The position numbers and the translations under genes were made by a program. From Bettongia penicillata ogilbyi (lineage: Eukaryota > Chordata > Mammalia > Diprotodontia > Potoroidae), in assembly GCA_023548195.1 (NCBI GenBank), contig JAJHZJ010000311.1, forward strand, positions 11,033,299 to 11,097,298: DNA of 64,000 nt, read 5' to 3'. Shown in pieces: positions 55,596 through 64,000 of this stretch. The notes under the pieces were generated by a model. It searched no databases and had not been told where the DNA came from. It saw only the letters and a list, made by a program, of their open reading frames with translations. Position 1 is the stretch's first letter. Each line of letters opens with the position of its first letter.

Positions 55596-56330
55596 TGGAG
55601 AGAAAGGCACAAATAGTAATCATAACTGTGAATGTGAATGGGATGAACTCTCCCATAAAATGGAGATGGATAACAGAATGGATTGAAAACCACAGTTCAA
55701 CAATATATTGTTTACAGGAGACACATTTGAAATCAGGGGATACACACAAGCTAAAAGTAAAAGGTTGGAGCAGAATATATTGCGCTACAGTTGATGTAAA
55801 AAAAAGCACATGTAGCAAGCCTAATCTCAGACAAAGCAAAAGCAGAACTAGATCTAATCAAAAGAGATAAGGAAGGAAACTATATCCTGCTAAAAGACAC
55901 CATAGACAACTAAGCAATATCATTAATAGCATATATGCTTCAAATGATGTAGCATCCAGCTTCTTAAAGGAGAAGTTAAGGGAGTTACAGGAAGAAATAG
56001 AGAGCAAAACTATACTAGTGGGGGAACTCAACCTTTCCCTCTCTGAATTTGATAAATCTAACCTCAAAATACACAAGAAACAAGTTAAGGAGGTGAATAA
56101 AACTCTGGATAAGGTAGACATGGTGGACCTCCGGAGAAAATTGAATAGGAATAGAAAGAATACACCTTTTTCTCAGCAGTACATGGCACATATACAAAAA
56201 TTGACCATGTACTAAGGCATAAAAACCTCACAATCCAGTGCAGAAGGGCAGAGATAGTCAATGCATCCTTCTCAGATCATAATGTAATAAAAAGTATATG
56301 TAATAAAAGGCCATGGAAAGATAAACAAAA
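55596..56330 (+). pseudogene. L1 ORF2 endonuclease remnant
   Basis: Frames encode 'VNVNGMNSPIK' (L-N-I-N-G-L equivalent), 'IYCLQETHL' with the catalytic Glu at about 55717-55719, 'VGELNLSLSEF' (G-D-F-N equivalent with the Asp replaced by Glu) and, in another frame, a Ser-Asp-His-Asn box near 56274-56285. Several frameshifts; inactive. Confidence 0.8.
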
Positions 56331-56697
56331 AATTAATTGGAAAGTAAATAATCTAATCCTAAAGGATGAGTGGGTTAAACAACAAATTATGGAAATAAAT
56401 CAACAATTTCATTCAAGAGAATGACAATAATAAGACAACCTACATACCAAATCTTATGACATACTGCAAAAGTAGTTTTTAGGGGAAGTTTTACGTCTTT
56501 GATAGCCTACATGACTAAAAAGAGAAAGAGGAGATCAATGACTTGGGTATGCAGCTGAAAAAGCTAGAAAAAGAAGAAATTTAAAATCCCCAAGTAAATT
56601 CCAAATTAGAAATACTGAAAACCAAATGAGAGATTAATAAAATTGAAATTAAGAAAACTATTGAAGTAATAAATAAAACTAAGAGTTGGTTTACTCC

Positions 56698-57379
56698 ATT
56701 TTTTCTCTCCTTTTTCACCCTCTTCTTTCTCACTAATGTTTGCTTCTAACCACCACCTCCCTTGATCTTCTCTGCCTTCTATCAGCCTTCCCTTTTCCTT
56801 TTCCCTTTACCCTCCTACTTTTGCCCTCTCTTCTATCAACCCCTCTCTTTCCTATTTCTTTTCCCTTTTTACTCCTAGCTTGCTATAGGGTAAGATAAGT
56901 TTCTATTCCCAACTGAAAGTATATGCCAGTCTTTCTTTGAGTAAATCTAATAAGTGTAAGATTGAGATAATGCTCACCACTTTCCTTCTTTCCTGTAATG
57001 TCTTTATTCCCTCTTCATGTGATGTAATTTACTTTATTCTGCCTCCCCTTTTCTCTTCTCCCCATACAATCCTTTGTTCACCCCTTTTTTATATTCTCAC
57101 ATCAAAGTCAAATTCTACTCCCTCTTTCTGTCTATGTACACTCTCTCAAACTACCCTAATAGAGATGCAGTTCTCAAGAGTTATAAGTATCATCTTTCCC
57201 TGTAGCGACATAAACAGTTTAATCTTAGTGAATGATATTTTTTCTGCTTTCCTGTTTACCTTTTAATACTTCTCTTGCATATTGTATTTGAATTTAATTT
57301 TTTTTTAATTCTGTTCTGGTCTTTTCATCAGGAGAGTTTGAAAATCCACAATCTCATTGAATATCCATCTTTTCCCCTG
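56698..57379 (-). mobile_element. HAL1 copy D, 3' UTR and ORF1 end (left part)
   Basis: Reads as a reversed HAL1: 'tttgcttctaaccaccacct', 'gggtaagataagtttctatt', 'aagagttataagtatcatct' and 'ctgttctggtcttttcatca' parallel copy B at 61070-61690. Its last 350-480 bases, including the poly(A) side, are missing at 56698. Interrupted at 57379 by an L1 insertion. Confidence 0.75.
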
Positions 57380-57392
57380 AAAGATTATGCTC

Positions 57393-58800
57393 TTCAGTGG
57401 CTTGTGGGTAGGCTGAATTAATATTATAAAATGACAATTCTACCTAAATTAATTTACTTATTCAGTGCCATACTGATTAAACTACTAAAGGTATTACATT
57501 GAGCTAGAAAAAATAATAAAATTCACATGGAAGAACAAAATATAAGAATACCAGAATATCAAGGGAATTAATGAAAAGAGATACAAAGGAAGGTGATCTA
57601 GCTGTACCAGACTTCAAATTATATTATAAATCAGCAATTATCAGAACTTTTTGGTACTGACTAAGAAATAGAGCAGTAGATCAGGAGAACAGTTTAGGTA
57701 CACAAGACCCAGTAGTCAATGACTATCGTAATCTACCATTTGATAAACCCAGAGACTCCAGCTTCTGGGATAAGAACTCACTAATTAGTAGAAACTGCTT
57801 GGAAAACTGGAAAATAGTATGATAGAAACTAGACATAGGACAATGTCTCACATTGTATACCAAAATAAAATTAAAATGGGTACACACCTTAGATATAAAT
57901 GCTTATGTTATAAGCAAACTAGGAAAGCAAGGAATAATTTACTTGTCAGATTTATGGAGAATAGAAGAATTTATTACCAAACAAGAGAGAGAAAACATTA
58001 CAAAATGTAAAATGGATAATTTTGATGACATTAAATTGAAATAAATTTTGTACAAACAAAGCCAATGTAACCAAGATTAGGAGGGAAGCAGAAAATTGGG
58101 AATTTTTACAACTATTGTTTCTGATAAAGGCTTCATTTCCAAAGTATGTAGAGAACTGCATTGATATAAGAATCTGAGTCATTTCCCAACTGATAAATGG
58201 TCAAAGGATACAAACAGGCAGTTTTCAGATGAGGAAATTAAAGCTCTCTGTAGTCATATGAAAAAATGCTCCCAATCACTATTGATTAGTGAAATGCAAA
58301 TCAAAACAATTCTGACGTCCCACATCACACCTATCAGATTAATTAACATGCCAAAACAGGAATATGATAAATGCTGGAGAAAATGTGACAAAATCGAAAC
58401 ATTGATTCTGAAGCTGTGAACCAATCCCACCATTGGAACTATGCCCAAATGGTTATAAAATGTGCATATCCTTTGACCCAGCAATACTACTTTTAGGTCT
58501 GTATCCCAACCAAATCATAAAAATGTTAAAAGGGCTCACATGCACAAACATATTTGTAGCAGCTATTTTTGGTGGAAAGAAATGAAAATTGAGGGGATGT
58601 CCATCAGTTAGAGAATGGTTGAACAAGTTCCTGTATATAAATGTAAGGGAATACTGTTGTGCTATAAGAAATGATGAGCAAGCTGACTTGAGAAAAAGTT
58701 GGAAAGATTTATATGAACAATTGCTGAGTGGAATAAGCAGAACCAGGACAGGACTGTACACAGTAACAATCATGTTACATAATGACTAATTTTGATAGAC
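57393..58800 (+). pseudogene. L1 ORF2 C-terminal remnant
   Basis: Encodes, with frameshifts, 'MTILPKLIYLFSAI', 'SHIVYTKIKLKW', 'DDIKLK', 'KGFISKV', 'QFSDEEIKAL' and 'MKKCSQSLLISEMQIKTI'. All are in L1 order after the reverse transcriptase, and 'YCCAIRND' lies near the C-terminus. The equivalent of 53200-53451 lies here in its normal place. Confidence 0.85.
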
Positions 58801-59153
58801 TTAGCTCTTCTCAGCAATACAAGAATCTAAGACAACTCCAAAAGACTAACAATGGAAAATGATATCCATATCCAGAGAAGGAACTCTGGATTATGGATAC
58901 AGAGGGAAGCATACTATTTGCTCTCTTTTACTTTGGTTGTTTTCTTTTGTCTTTTCCTTCTTGTGGTTCTTCCCATTAGTTCTAATTCTTCTTTATGTCA
59001 TGACTAATGTGAAAATATCTTTGATATGAATGCATAATTAGAGCCTATATCAGATTGCACACCATTGGAGGACAGAGGGGGGAGAAAATTTGAAACTCAA
59101 AATTTTATTGAAGTGAATGTTGAAAACTAAAAATAAATAAAGCAATTAAAAAA
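57393..59153 (+). mobile_element. 5'-truncated L1 with 13-bp TSD
   Basis: Flanked by the perfect duplication 'aaagattatgctc' at 57380-57392 and 59154-59166, and inserted in HAL1 copy D. It starts within ORF2 just before a W-V-G segment and 'KMTILPKLIYLFSAI', and ends with an L1 3' UTR ('atccatatccagagaaggaa', 'gcctatatcagattgcac') and a short A-tail. The inferred nick site (CTTT/CA) fits L1 endonuclease. This shows that HAL1 copy D is older. Confidence 0.9.
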
Positions 59154-59166
59154 AAAGATTATGCTC

Positions 59167-59415
59167 ATTTTTTCTGGGTAGTTGGTTCTTGATTGTAATC
59201 CAACGTCCTTTCCCTTCTGGAATTTCATTTTCCAAGCCTTCCAAGCCTTTTCTGCAACAACTGCTAAGTCTTGTGTAATTCACTGTATCTCCATCACATT
59301 TAAATTGTTTCTTTCTGGCTGCTTCCAGTATTTTATCTTTGACCCGATAATTCTTCAATTTGGCTACAATAGTCCTTGGAGTTTTTATTTTGGTATCTCT
59401 TTTTTTTTGAAAAAA
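59167..59415 (-). mobile_element. HAL1 copy D, ORF1 (right part)
   Basis: Continues ORF1 of copy D after the L1. On the minus strand it encodes 'NYRVKDKILEAARKKQFK' and a preceding degenerate RRM end. It stops at about 59415 in a T-run, where a further L1 piece begins. Confidence 0.75.
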
Positions 59416-59517
59416 ATATTAGTTACTTTATGGGTTGGCTGAGACAATACAATAAAAAATGACAATTCTACCTAAATTAATCTATTTATTCAGTGTCAGA
59501 CCAATCAAACTATGAAA
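59416..59517 (+). mobile_element. L1 ORF2 fragment, plus strand
   Basis: About 100 bases with 'tatgggttggctgagacaat' and then 'atgacaattctacctaaatt'. It starts at nearly the same ORF2 position as the L1 at 57393. Its continuation is cut off by HAL1 copy C at 59518 and may lie beyond the right edge of the window. Confidence 0.65.
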
Positions 59518-60583
59518 AAATATTTTTTAAATTATTTTTGTAAAATTTTTCTATTTATTTTTAGTTCTCAACATTCATTTCCACAAAATTTTGAGTTCCG
59601 AGTTTTCTCCCCATCTCTTCCTTCCCCCACTCCATAACACCTTACATTCTGACTACCCCTTCCCTCAAACTGCCATTACTTCTATCATACCCTTTCCTTC
59701 ATTATCCCCATCTTCTCTCTTTTCTTATAAGACAAGATAGATTTCTATACCCCATTACTTGTATTTCTTATTTCCCAGTTGTATGCAAAAATGATTCTCA
59801 ATATTCATTCCTAAAACTTTGATTTCCAACTTCTCTCCCTTCCTCTCTCCCCACCCATCCCTACTGAAAAGGCAAGCAATTCAATATAGGCTATATATGT
59901 GTAACTTTGCCAAAGACTTCCATAATAGTAATGTTATGTAAGACAAACTATATTTCCCTCCATCCCATCCTCCAATCCATTTATTCTATTCACTCTTTTG
60001 ACCTTGTCCCTCCCCAAAAGTGTTTACTTCTAATTATGCCCTCCACCTCTTTTCCCTCCCTTCTATCATCCCCCATCCCACTTATCCCCTTCTCCCTTAC
60101 TTTTCTGTAGTGTAAGATAGATTTTTCATACCATATTGAGTGACCATGTTATTCCCTCCTTAGGCCACATGTGAAGAGTAAGGTTCACTTTTTCCCTCTC
60201 ACCTCCTCCCTTTTCTCCTCCATTGAAAAAACTTTTCCTGCCTCTTTTATGAGAGATAATTTGCCCCATTCCATTTCTCCCTTTTTCCTCCCAATATACT
60301 GCTCTATCACCCCTTACTTTTATTTTGTTAGATATCATTTCTTCTTATTCAACTCACCCTGGGTTCTCTATGTGTGTGTGTGAAATCCATCCAACTATCC
60401 AAATACTGAGAAAAGTCTCAAGAGTTAAAAATATTATCTTTCTTTGTAGGAATATAAACAGTTCAACTTTAGAAAGTCCCTTATGATTTTTCTCTTTACT
60501 GTTTACCTTTTCATGTTTCTCTTGATTCTTGTGTTTGAAAGTCCAATTTTCTATTCAGTTCTGGTCTTTTCATCAATAACTCT
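59518..60583 (-). mobile_element. HAL1 copy C, 3' UTR and ORF1 end
   Basis: Reversed HAL1 3' UTR from an A-rich end (59518-59560) through 'aagtgtttacttctaattat' and 'gtaagatagatttttcatac' to the ORF1 end near 60545. It is continuous with 63497-64000 once copy B and one target duplication are removed. Older and more diverged than copies A and B. Confidence 0.85.
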
Positions 60584-60600
60584 TGAAAGTCCTCTATTTC
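60584..60600 (+). repeat. Target-site duplication, left (HAL1 copy B)
   Basis: 'tgaaagtcctctatttc', identical to 63480-63496. It lies in the ORF1 C-terminal region of copy C. Confidence 0.96.
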
Positions 60601-61642
60601 TTTTTTTTAATATAAATTTATTTATTTAACTTTTTACATTCATTTTCACAAAATTTTGGGTTCCAAATGTTCTCCCCTTTTATTCCCTCCCCCAACCCCA
60701 ATACACCAGGCATTCTAGTTTCCCCTATCACCAATCTGCCCTCTCTTCTATCATCCCTGTCTTCTCTTGTCCCCATCTTCTCTTTTGTCCTGTAGGGCCA
60801 GATGACTTTCTATTCCCCATTAACTGTATTTCTTATTTCCTAGTAGCAACAACAATACTCAACAGATGTTCCTAAAACTTTGAGTTCCAAATTCTCCCCA
60901 TGCCTCCCTCCCCACCCATTCCTTTTGGGAAGGCAGGCAATTCAATATAGGCCCTATCTGTGTAGTTTTGCAAATGACTTGGATAACAGTTGTGTTGTGT
61001 AAGACTAACTGTATTTCCCTCCCTCCTATTCTGCCCACCATTGTTTCTATTCTGTCTTTTGATCCTGTCTCTCCCCAAGTGTTGACTTCAAATTGCTCCC
61101 TTCTCCCATTGCCCTCCCTTCCATTATCCCTCCCTCCCTGCTTATCTTCTTCTCCCCCATTTTTCTATACTGTAAGATAGGTTTTCATACCAAAATGAGT
61201 ATGCATTTTACTCCTTCCTTTAGTCGAATGTGATGAGGGTAAACTTCTTTTTTCTTCAGCTCTCCTCTTTTTCCCTCCACTAAAAAGTCTCCTGCTTGCC
61301 TCTTGAATGAGATATAATTTACCCCATTACATTTCAACTTCTTTCTTCCCACTACATTTCTCTCTCACCATTTACCTTAATTTCTTTTAAGATATGGTCC
61401 CATCCTATTCAATTCACTCTGTGCTCTCTGTCTCTGTATATGCGTGCATGTGTGTATGTGTGTGTGCATGCATGTGTGTACATGTATGTGTGTGTATGTA
61501 TGCGTGTGGTCCCACCAACTACCCAGATACTGAAACGTTTTAAGAGTTACAAATATTGTCTTTCCATGTAGGAATGTAAACAGTTCACCTTTGGTAAGTC
61601 CCTTATGACTTCTCTTTGCTGTTTACTTTTTCATGCTTCTTC
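60601..61642 (-). other. HAL1 copy B 3' UTR
   Basis: Starts right after the ORF1 stop. Contains a TG-rich microsatellite (61436-61510) and, on the element's sense strand, four G runs at 60699-60674 (G4, G5, G3, G4) equivalent to the G tract of copy A. Confidence 0.85.
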
Positions 61643-62746
61643 TCATTCTTGTGTTTGAAAGTCAAATTTTTTTTTCAGCTCTGGCCTTTTCATCAAGAAT
61701 GCTTGAAAGTCCTCTGTTTCTTTGAAAGACCATATTTTTCCCTGAAGTATTATACTCAGTTTTGCTGGGTAGGTGATTCTTGGTTTGAGTCCTAGTTCCT
61801 TTGACTTCTGGAATATCCTATTCCACGCCCTTCGATCCCTTAATGTAGAAGCTGCTAGATCTTGTGTTATCCTGATTGTATTTCCACAATACTGGAATTT
61901 TTTCTTTCTAGCTGCTTGCAAGATTTTCTCCTTGACCTGGGAACTCTGAAATTTGGCCACAATGTTCCTAGGAGTTTCTCTTTTTGGATCTCTTTCAGGC
62001 GGTGATTGATGGATTCCTTCAATACTTATTTTGCCCTCTGGTTCTAGAATATTGGGGCAGTTTTCCTTGACAATTTCATGAAAGATGATGTCTAGGCTCT
62101 TTTTTTGATCATGGCTTTCAGCTAGTCCCATAATTTTTAAATTGTCTCTCCTGGATCTATTTTCCAGGTCAGTTGTTTTTCCAATGAGATATTTCACATT
62201 CTCTTCCATTTTTTCATTCTTTTGGTTTTGTTTGGTGATTTCTTGGTTTCTCAGAAAGTCATTAGACTCCATCTGTTCCATTCTAATCTTGAGAGAACTA
62301 TTTTCTTCCGTGAGCTTTTGAACTTCTTTTTCCATTTGGCTAATTTTGCTTTTGAAAGCATTCTTCTCCTCATTGGCTTTTTGAACCTCTTTTGCCAGTT
62401 GAATTAGCCTATTTTTCAAGGTGTTATTTTCTTCAGCATTTTTTTGGGTGTCCTTTACCAAGGTATTGACCCATTTTTCATACTTTTCTTGAATCTCTCT
62501 CATTTCTCTTCCCAGTTTTTCCTCCACCTGTCTAACTTGATTTTCAAAATCCTTTTTGAGCTCTTCCATGGCCTTAGCCCACCGGACATCCACCTGGTAT
62601 GTCTGTGATACAGAGGCCCCGACCTCCATGTCTTTCCCTGACGGCAAGCATTGTACTTCTTCATCAGAAATGAAGTGAGGAAGGAACATCTCTTCCCCAA
62701 TGAAGTAGCTCTCTATGGTCTTATTTTGCTTCCTTTTTCTGGGCAT
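61643..62746 (-). CDS. HAL1/L1-type ORF1 protein (RNA-binding), intact
   Basis: A 367-residue L1 ORF1-family protein. The start ATG (62746-62744) follows the 5' UTR and gives MPRKRKQNK, a basic N-terminus like that of copy A. Residues 1-57 are low-complexity. Residues about 58-195 form a long coiled coil with regular Leu/Met heptads, expected to trimerise. Residues about 198-268 are the RRM-like domain, with 'SRRDNLKIMGL' and ending 'RNIVAKF'. Residues 269-355 are the C-terminal domain, with 'YPAKLSIILQGKIW'. Family members bind L1 RNA as trimers and act as nucleic-acid chaperones in cytoplasmic RNPs. There is no partner ORF2 in the element. The length is near normal for mammalian ORF1. Expression cannot be judged. 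Confidence 0.92.
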   Translation of the reverse strand: MPRKRKQNKTIESYFIGEEMFLPHFISDEEVQCLPSGKDMEVGASVSQTYQVDVRWAKAMEELKKDFENQVRQVEEKLGREMREIQEKYEKWVNTLVKDTQKNAEENNTLKNRLIQLAKEVQKANEEKNAFKSKISQMEKEVQKLTEENSSLKIRMEQMESNDFLRNQEITKQNQKNEKMEENVKYLIGKTTDLENRSRRDNLKIMGLAESHDQKKSLDIIFHEIVKENCPNILEPEGKISIEGIHQSPPERDPKRETPRNIVAKFQSSQVKEKILQAARKKKFQYCGNTIRITQDLAASTLRDRRAWNRIFQKSKELGLKPRITYPAKLSIILQGKIWSFKETEDFQAFLMKRPELKKKFDFQTQE

Positions 62747-63479
62747 TTTCTCAGCCAGTTACTTGACTTCTGAGATTCCTCTTCACCCCTGCCTAGATCT
62801 GCCCAGCCAGTGCTTGGGGTCTGAGATTCAAATGCTGCTTCTCAGACTCAGGGCTTTCAGTGGCAGGTTCGGCTGCTATTCAATGTGAGCTTGAGTTCTG
62901 GTGCTTAGGTGGGGGCAGGGCCACCCCCCAGGCTCAGATTCCCTCAGGGGCTTTATGCAGAGACCTTCAGTAATGGGGCAGGTGGGGGCAGGGCCACCTC
63001 CCAGGCTCAGTTCCCTCACGGGATTTATGCAGAGACCTTCAGTAATGGAGCTCCTGCCTGCTCCAGGAGTCCCGGGCTGCTACTGGCTCTGCTGCTGCCT
63101 CCCCAGGGGGCCCGAGTCACAGTTACACCTGGCTCCCCTCTCAGCCAGCCCCAAAGTTTCTCTCACTGACCTGGAGCGCCTGTGGGCGGAGGGACCTTTG
63201 CAGCCACCAGAGATTTGGTCCCTGAAGCCTTCTCGGATCTGCTCCTCTGGGACCATGGCCAGGGCAGCACAGGGGTGGGCTTCACTGTCCGCAGCATGAT
63301 GGACCCCTGGGGATGGCTTTCCAGGGCTCCCTGGAACGGAAATCTCTTCCACTGCGTTGGTGCGCACTTGCTCTGCTCCAGAATTTGTGGGGAGTTCTCT
63401 TTACAGGAAATTTATGGGCTGTGGATTCAGAGCTAGCATACGTGAGTCTTTCTACTCTGCCATCTTGGCTCCTCCCCCC
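62747..63479 (-). promoter_or_regulatory. HAL1 copy B 5' UTR / internal promoter region
   Basis: A GC-rich leader of 733 bases, homologous to the copy A leader but about 120 bases shorter, with two tandem monomers in place of three. Promoter activity is inferred from the L1 family layout. Plus-strand frames of 84-132 codons here are antisense to the leader and not genes. Confidence 0.7.
62907..63048 (-). repeat. Two tandem 5' UTR monomers (HAL1 copy B)
   Basis: Period 73 bases (units starting 62907 and 62980 in plus coordinates). Both contain 'aggtgggggcagggccacc', 'ccaggctcag', 'ttccctca' and 'tttatgcagagaccttcag', with only a handful of differences. Confidence 0.92.
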
Positions 63480-63496
63480 TGAAAGTCCTCTATTTC
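63480..63496 (+). repeat. Target-site duplication, right (HAL1 copy B)
   Basis: Second copy of 'tgaaagtcctctatttc'. HAL1 copy C resumes after it. Confidence 0.96.
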
Positions 63497-64000
63497 ATTG
63501 AATTACCACTTTTGCCCCTGAAGTATTATATTCAGTTTTGCTGAACAGGTGATTCTTGATTTTAATCCTAGCTCCTTTGACTTCTGGAATGTCATATTCC
63601 AAGCCCTTTAATTCCTTCATGTAGAGGCTGCTAGATTTTGTGTTATCCTGATTGTATTTCCAAAATATTCAAATTGTTTCTTTCCAGCTACCTGAAATTT
63701 TTTCTCTTTGACCTGGGAACTCTGGAATTTGGCTGCAATATTCATAGGAATTTCTCTTTTTGGTTCTCTTTCAGGAGGTGATAACTGGATTCTTTCATTT
63801 ATTTTGCCCTCTGGTTGTAGAATATCAGGGCAGTTTTCCTTGATAATTTCATGAAAGATGATGTCTGGGCTCCTTTTTTGATCATGGCTTTCAGGTAGTC
63901 CCATAATTTTTAAATTGTCTCTCCTCGATCTATTTTCCAGGTTAGTTGTTTCTTTTTCAATGAGATATTTCACATTGTCTTCCACTTTTTTACTATTTTG
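63497..64000 (-). pseudogene. HAL1 copy C ORF1, partial, interrupted
   Basis: Minus-strand ORF1 of the host HAL1, running off the window. A 122-codon piece (63985-63617) covers the coiled-coil end, 'SRRDNLKIMGLPE' (RRM) and the approach to the C-terminal domain with 'NIAAKFQSSQ'. Frameshifts and stops follow, and the C-terminal remainder is displaced to 60541-60583 by copy B. Not functional. Confidence 0.88.

Larger units (their letters stand above)
54743..56697 (+). mobile_element. L1, inverted (5') half of a 5'-inverted copy
   Basis: Plus-oriented L1 sequence from 5' UTR-like start through endonuclease to the ORF2 linker, ending 'KIEIKKTIEVINKTKSW' at about 56697. About 65 bases of linker are present both here (56632-56697) and at the start of the minus half (54742-54680), so the two halves meet at the same ORF2 position from opposite strands, as produced by twin priming. 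No target-site duplication was found. Confidence 0.65.
60601..63479 (-). mobile_element. HAL1 copy B, full-length, intact ORF1, nested in copy C
   Basis: A 2.88-kb ORF1-only L1-type retrotransposon in minus orientation with a perfect 17-base target duplication. The 5' end (63479) reads on the minus strand as 'ggaggagccaagatggcag', the L1-type head. A 5' UTR (62747-63479), an intact ORF1 (61643-62746) and a 3' UTR ending in a short A-rich tail (60601-60630) follow. No ORF2 is present and ORF1 runs directly into the 3' UTR. The intact frame, clean duplication and position inside another HAL1 make it the youngest large insertion here. Confidence 0.95.

Noticed and set aside
62901..63436. Plus-strand frames of 84-132 codons with internal repeats
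   Set aside because: Antisense to the HAL1 copy B 5' UTR. The internal protein repeat reflects the two 73-base monomers.

Overview
The window looks like a non-coding, repeat-dense piece of a mammalian genome, most probably from a marsupial. It holds tRNA-derived SINEs with the marsupial-type 'gtgtgaccctgggcaagt' core, RTE-type LINE debris, old L2/MIR and L3/CR1 copies, and ORF1-only L1 relatives ('half-L1', HAL1) with GC-rich 5' UTRs. Base composition is AT-rich, apart from the two HAL1 5' UTRs. I see no host protein-coding gene, no functional RNA gene and no spliced exon I can defend. The only long intact reading frame is a HAL1 ORF1 on the minus strand at 61643-62746. The genus cannot be settled from the sequence alone.

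Layout: 1-27.6 kb is mainly unique AT-rich DNA with scattered MIR/SINE fragments, a degenerate L1 RT piece (7.3-7.8 kb), a 248-bp GATA/GATG array (10.87-11.11 kb), an LTR-like fragment (14.1 kb), RTE LINE debris (19.2 and 21.5-22.0 kb) and a short L1 3' end with a perfect 15-bp target-site duplication (20.9-21.4 kb). HAL1 copy A occupies 28.13-31.19 kb on the plus strand, with 16-bp target duplications and a broken ORF1. From 31.4 to 46 kb the sequence is layered: MIRs, L2 pieces interrupted by a SINE and an LTR-like block, a Tigger/pogo-like DNA transposon, a 101-bp near-perfect direct duplication, and an L3/CR1 copy with recognisable reverse transcriptase and endonuclease remnants. 46-51 kb is quiet.

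The right end (51.3-64 kb) is a nest of retrotransposons. It includes an L3/CR1 3' end, an L1 copy whose 5' half is inverted relative to its 3' half (the twin-priming pattern) and which appears to lack ORF1, a third HAL1 remnant cut by a 5'-truncated L1, another HAL1, and inside that the youngest element, HAL1 copy B (60.60-63.48 kb, 17-bp target duplication, intact 367-codon ORF1).

How the parts fit together: four HAL1 copies share the same ORF1-to-3'-UTR junction with no ORF2. The family is therefore structurally ORF1-only and must have borrowed an L1 reverse transcriptase in trans. The two better-preserved copies carry 5' UTRs with different numbers of about 70-bp tandem units, which is the most interesting family-level feature here. 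This is a window of mobile-element biology, not a gene cluster.
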